Assembly: GCA_012518745.1 (NCBI GenBank) | Contig: JAAYRM010000062.1 | Location: 1-5,512, forward strand | DNA: 5,512 nucleotides | Source: Tissierellia bacterium | Lineage (GTDB): Bacteria > Bacillota > Clostridia > Tissierellales > Tepidimicrobiaceae | Direction: 5' to 3' | Program-made: the position numbers and the translations under genes | In this document: positions 5,075-5,512 of the stretch, piece after piece | Position numbering within the stretch: position 1 is the stretch's first letter | How the letters are laid out: every line of letters begins with the position of its first letter | Notes under the pieces: generated by a model | The model's input: only the letters and a program-made list of their open reading frames with translations | What the model was told of the DNA's origin: nothing | Databases searched by the model: none

Positions 5075-5512
5075 CTAGGCTCCTTCAATCATATCTCGCC
5101 TGCTATATCCCAGATAACCTATTATCATCAAAATTATGCTGGTCCCAGTCATTATGATAAACGATCCAGTATCGAAAGCTTCCATTGGCATATTTGGAAT
5201 CCAATGTTGGGGTGTTGTCCTTAAAAGTACTTGTGGCAGGTTTAGCATCTCCTTAAAATAGTTTAGGAAAAAGGAATATGTTAAGTATATATATATCACC
5301 TTGCCCAACCTAGGCACCCATCCGAGTATTAAGGCAGCTAGGCCGGTAAAAAACAATACAGAAGGTAGCAGGTTGTATCCGATTATAAGGAAATCAGACA
5401 TATCCATAGAACTGCCCTCCATTACACTAATAGCAGCCCCACCGAGACCCCCGGCTGAAAATAAAATTCCAACTATCCCCGCTATAATTGCTAAAATAAT
5501 ACTGGTCCAAAA
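5075..5512 (-). CDS. ABC-2-type export permease, C-terminal part, cut by the right edge
   Basis: The frame is open from the right edge to the TAG at 5075, giving 145 residues of the C-terminus; the true start lies outside. ATG at 5422 is internal, because coding similarity continues upstream (SIILAIIAGIVGILFSAGG). About four hydrophobic segments can be seen near 3-29, 43-66, 72-83 and 118-136. The pattern PSVLFFTGLAALILGWVPRL, then YSFFLNYFKEMLNLP, then the loop TPQHWIPNMPMEAFD, and a last helix ending in GYSRRD fits the last part of the exporter permeases annotated as tetronasin or polyketide antibiotic exporters (COG3559-like). Such permeases pair with an ATPase gene, expected just upstream, beyond the window. 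It would sit in the membrane and export an unknown small molecule. The class is likely; the substrate cannot be told. Confidence 0.8.
   Translation of the reverse strand, partial: FWTSIILAIIAGIVGILFSAGGLGGAAISVMEGSSMDMSDFLIIGYNLLPSVLFFTGLAALILGWVPRLGKVIYIYLTYSFFLNYFKEMLNLPQVLLRTTPQHWIPNMPMEAFDTGSFIIMTGTSIILMIIGYLGYSRRDMIEGA

Noticed and set aside
5075..5422. Stand-alone 115-residue membrane protein starting at ATG 5422
   Set aside because: The frame stays open and permease-like to the right edge, and there is no ribosome binding site before that ATG, so it is an internal Met of a larger permease.

Overview
The window looks like a piece of chromosome from an AT-rich, Gram-positive anaerobe of the Clostridia, perhaps near the Tissierellales. 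This rests on heavy use of ATA, AGA and AGG codons, strong AGGAGG-type ribosome binding sites, and proteins resembling those of Clostridia and Bacillus (zinc-free MsrB, a DUF4359-like protein, a secreted YkuD L,D-transpeptidase). The taxon is an inference; no rRNA or tRNA is present.

Layout, left to right. Positions 1-531 (minus) hold the 5' part of a membrane-anchored acidic protein cut by the window edge. A divergent intergenic region (532-667) with candidate promoters and a small inverted repeat separates it from a YihY/BrkB-family membrane protein, the only plus-strand gene (668-1534). YihY converges on msrB (1531-1968, minus). The two reading frames overlap by 4 bases, and a near-perfect 20-bp hairpin covering both 3' ends probably terminates transcription both ways. 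To the right, all on the minus strand, lies a likely transcription unit: a small interrupted ORF (3674-3504), a secreted L,D-transpeptidase (3493-2624) and a 185-aa unknown protein (2596-2039) with a possible dual OB-fold architecture, perhaps reading on into msrB. The small ORF stop overlaps the transpeptidase ribosome binding site, and the 185-aa gene starts 27 nt after the transpeptidase stop.

From about 4541 to 3712 is a decayed superfamily 2 helicase. Recognisable C-terminal pieces lie in different frames, with deletions between them and no N-terminal ATPase half. Right of it are a small DUF4359-like membrane-anchored protein (4971-4669) and, cut by the right edge, the C-terminal end of an ABC-2-type export permease (5512-5075).

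The intact genes fit cell-envelope and stress housekeeping: wall cross-linking, methionine sulfoxide repair, membrane proteins and export. I see no CRISPR array, intact mobile element, tRNA or complete defence system. The best leads are the in-frame TGA in the small ORF before the transpeptidase gene, the double-duty hairpin at the yihY/msrB junction, the SDGC variant of the transpeptidase active-site motif, and the dual-OB-like protein beside it.
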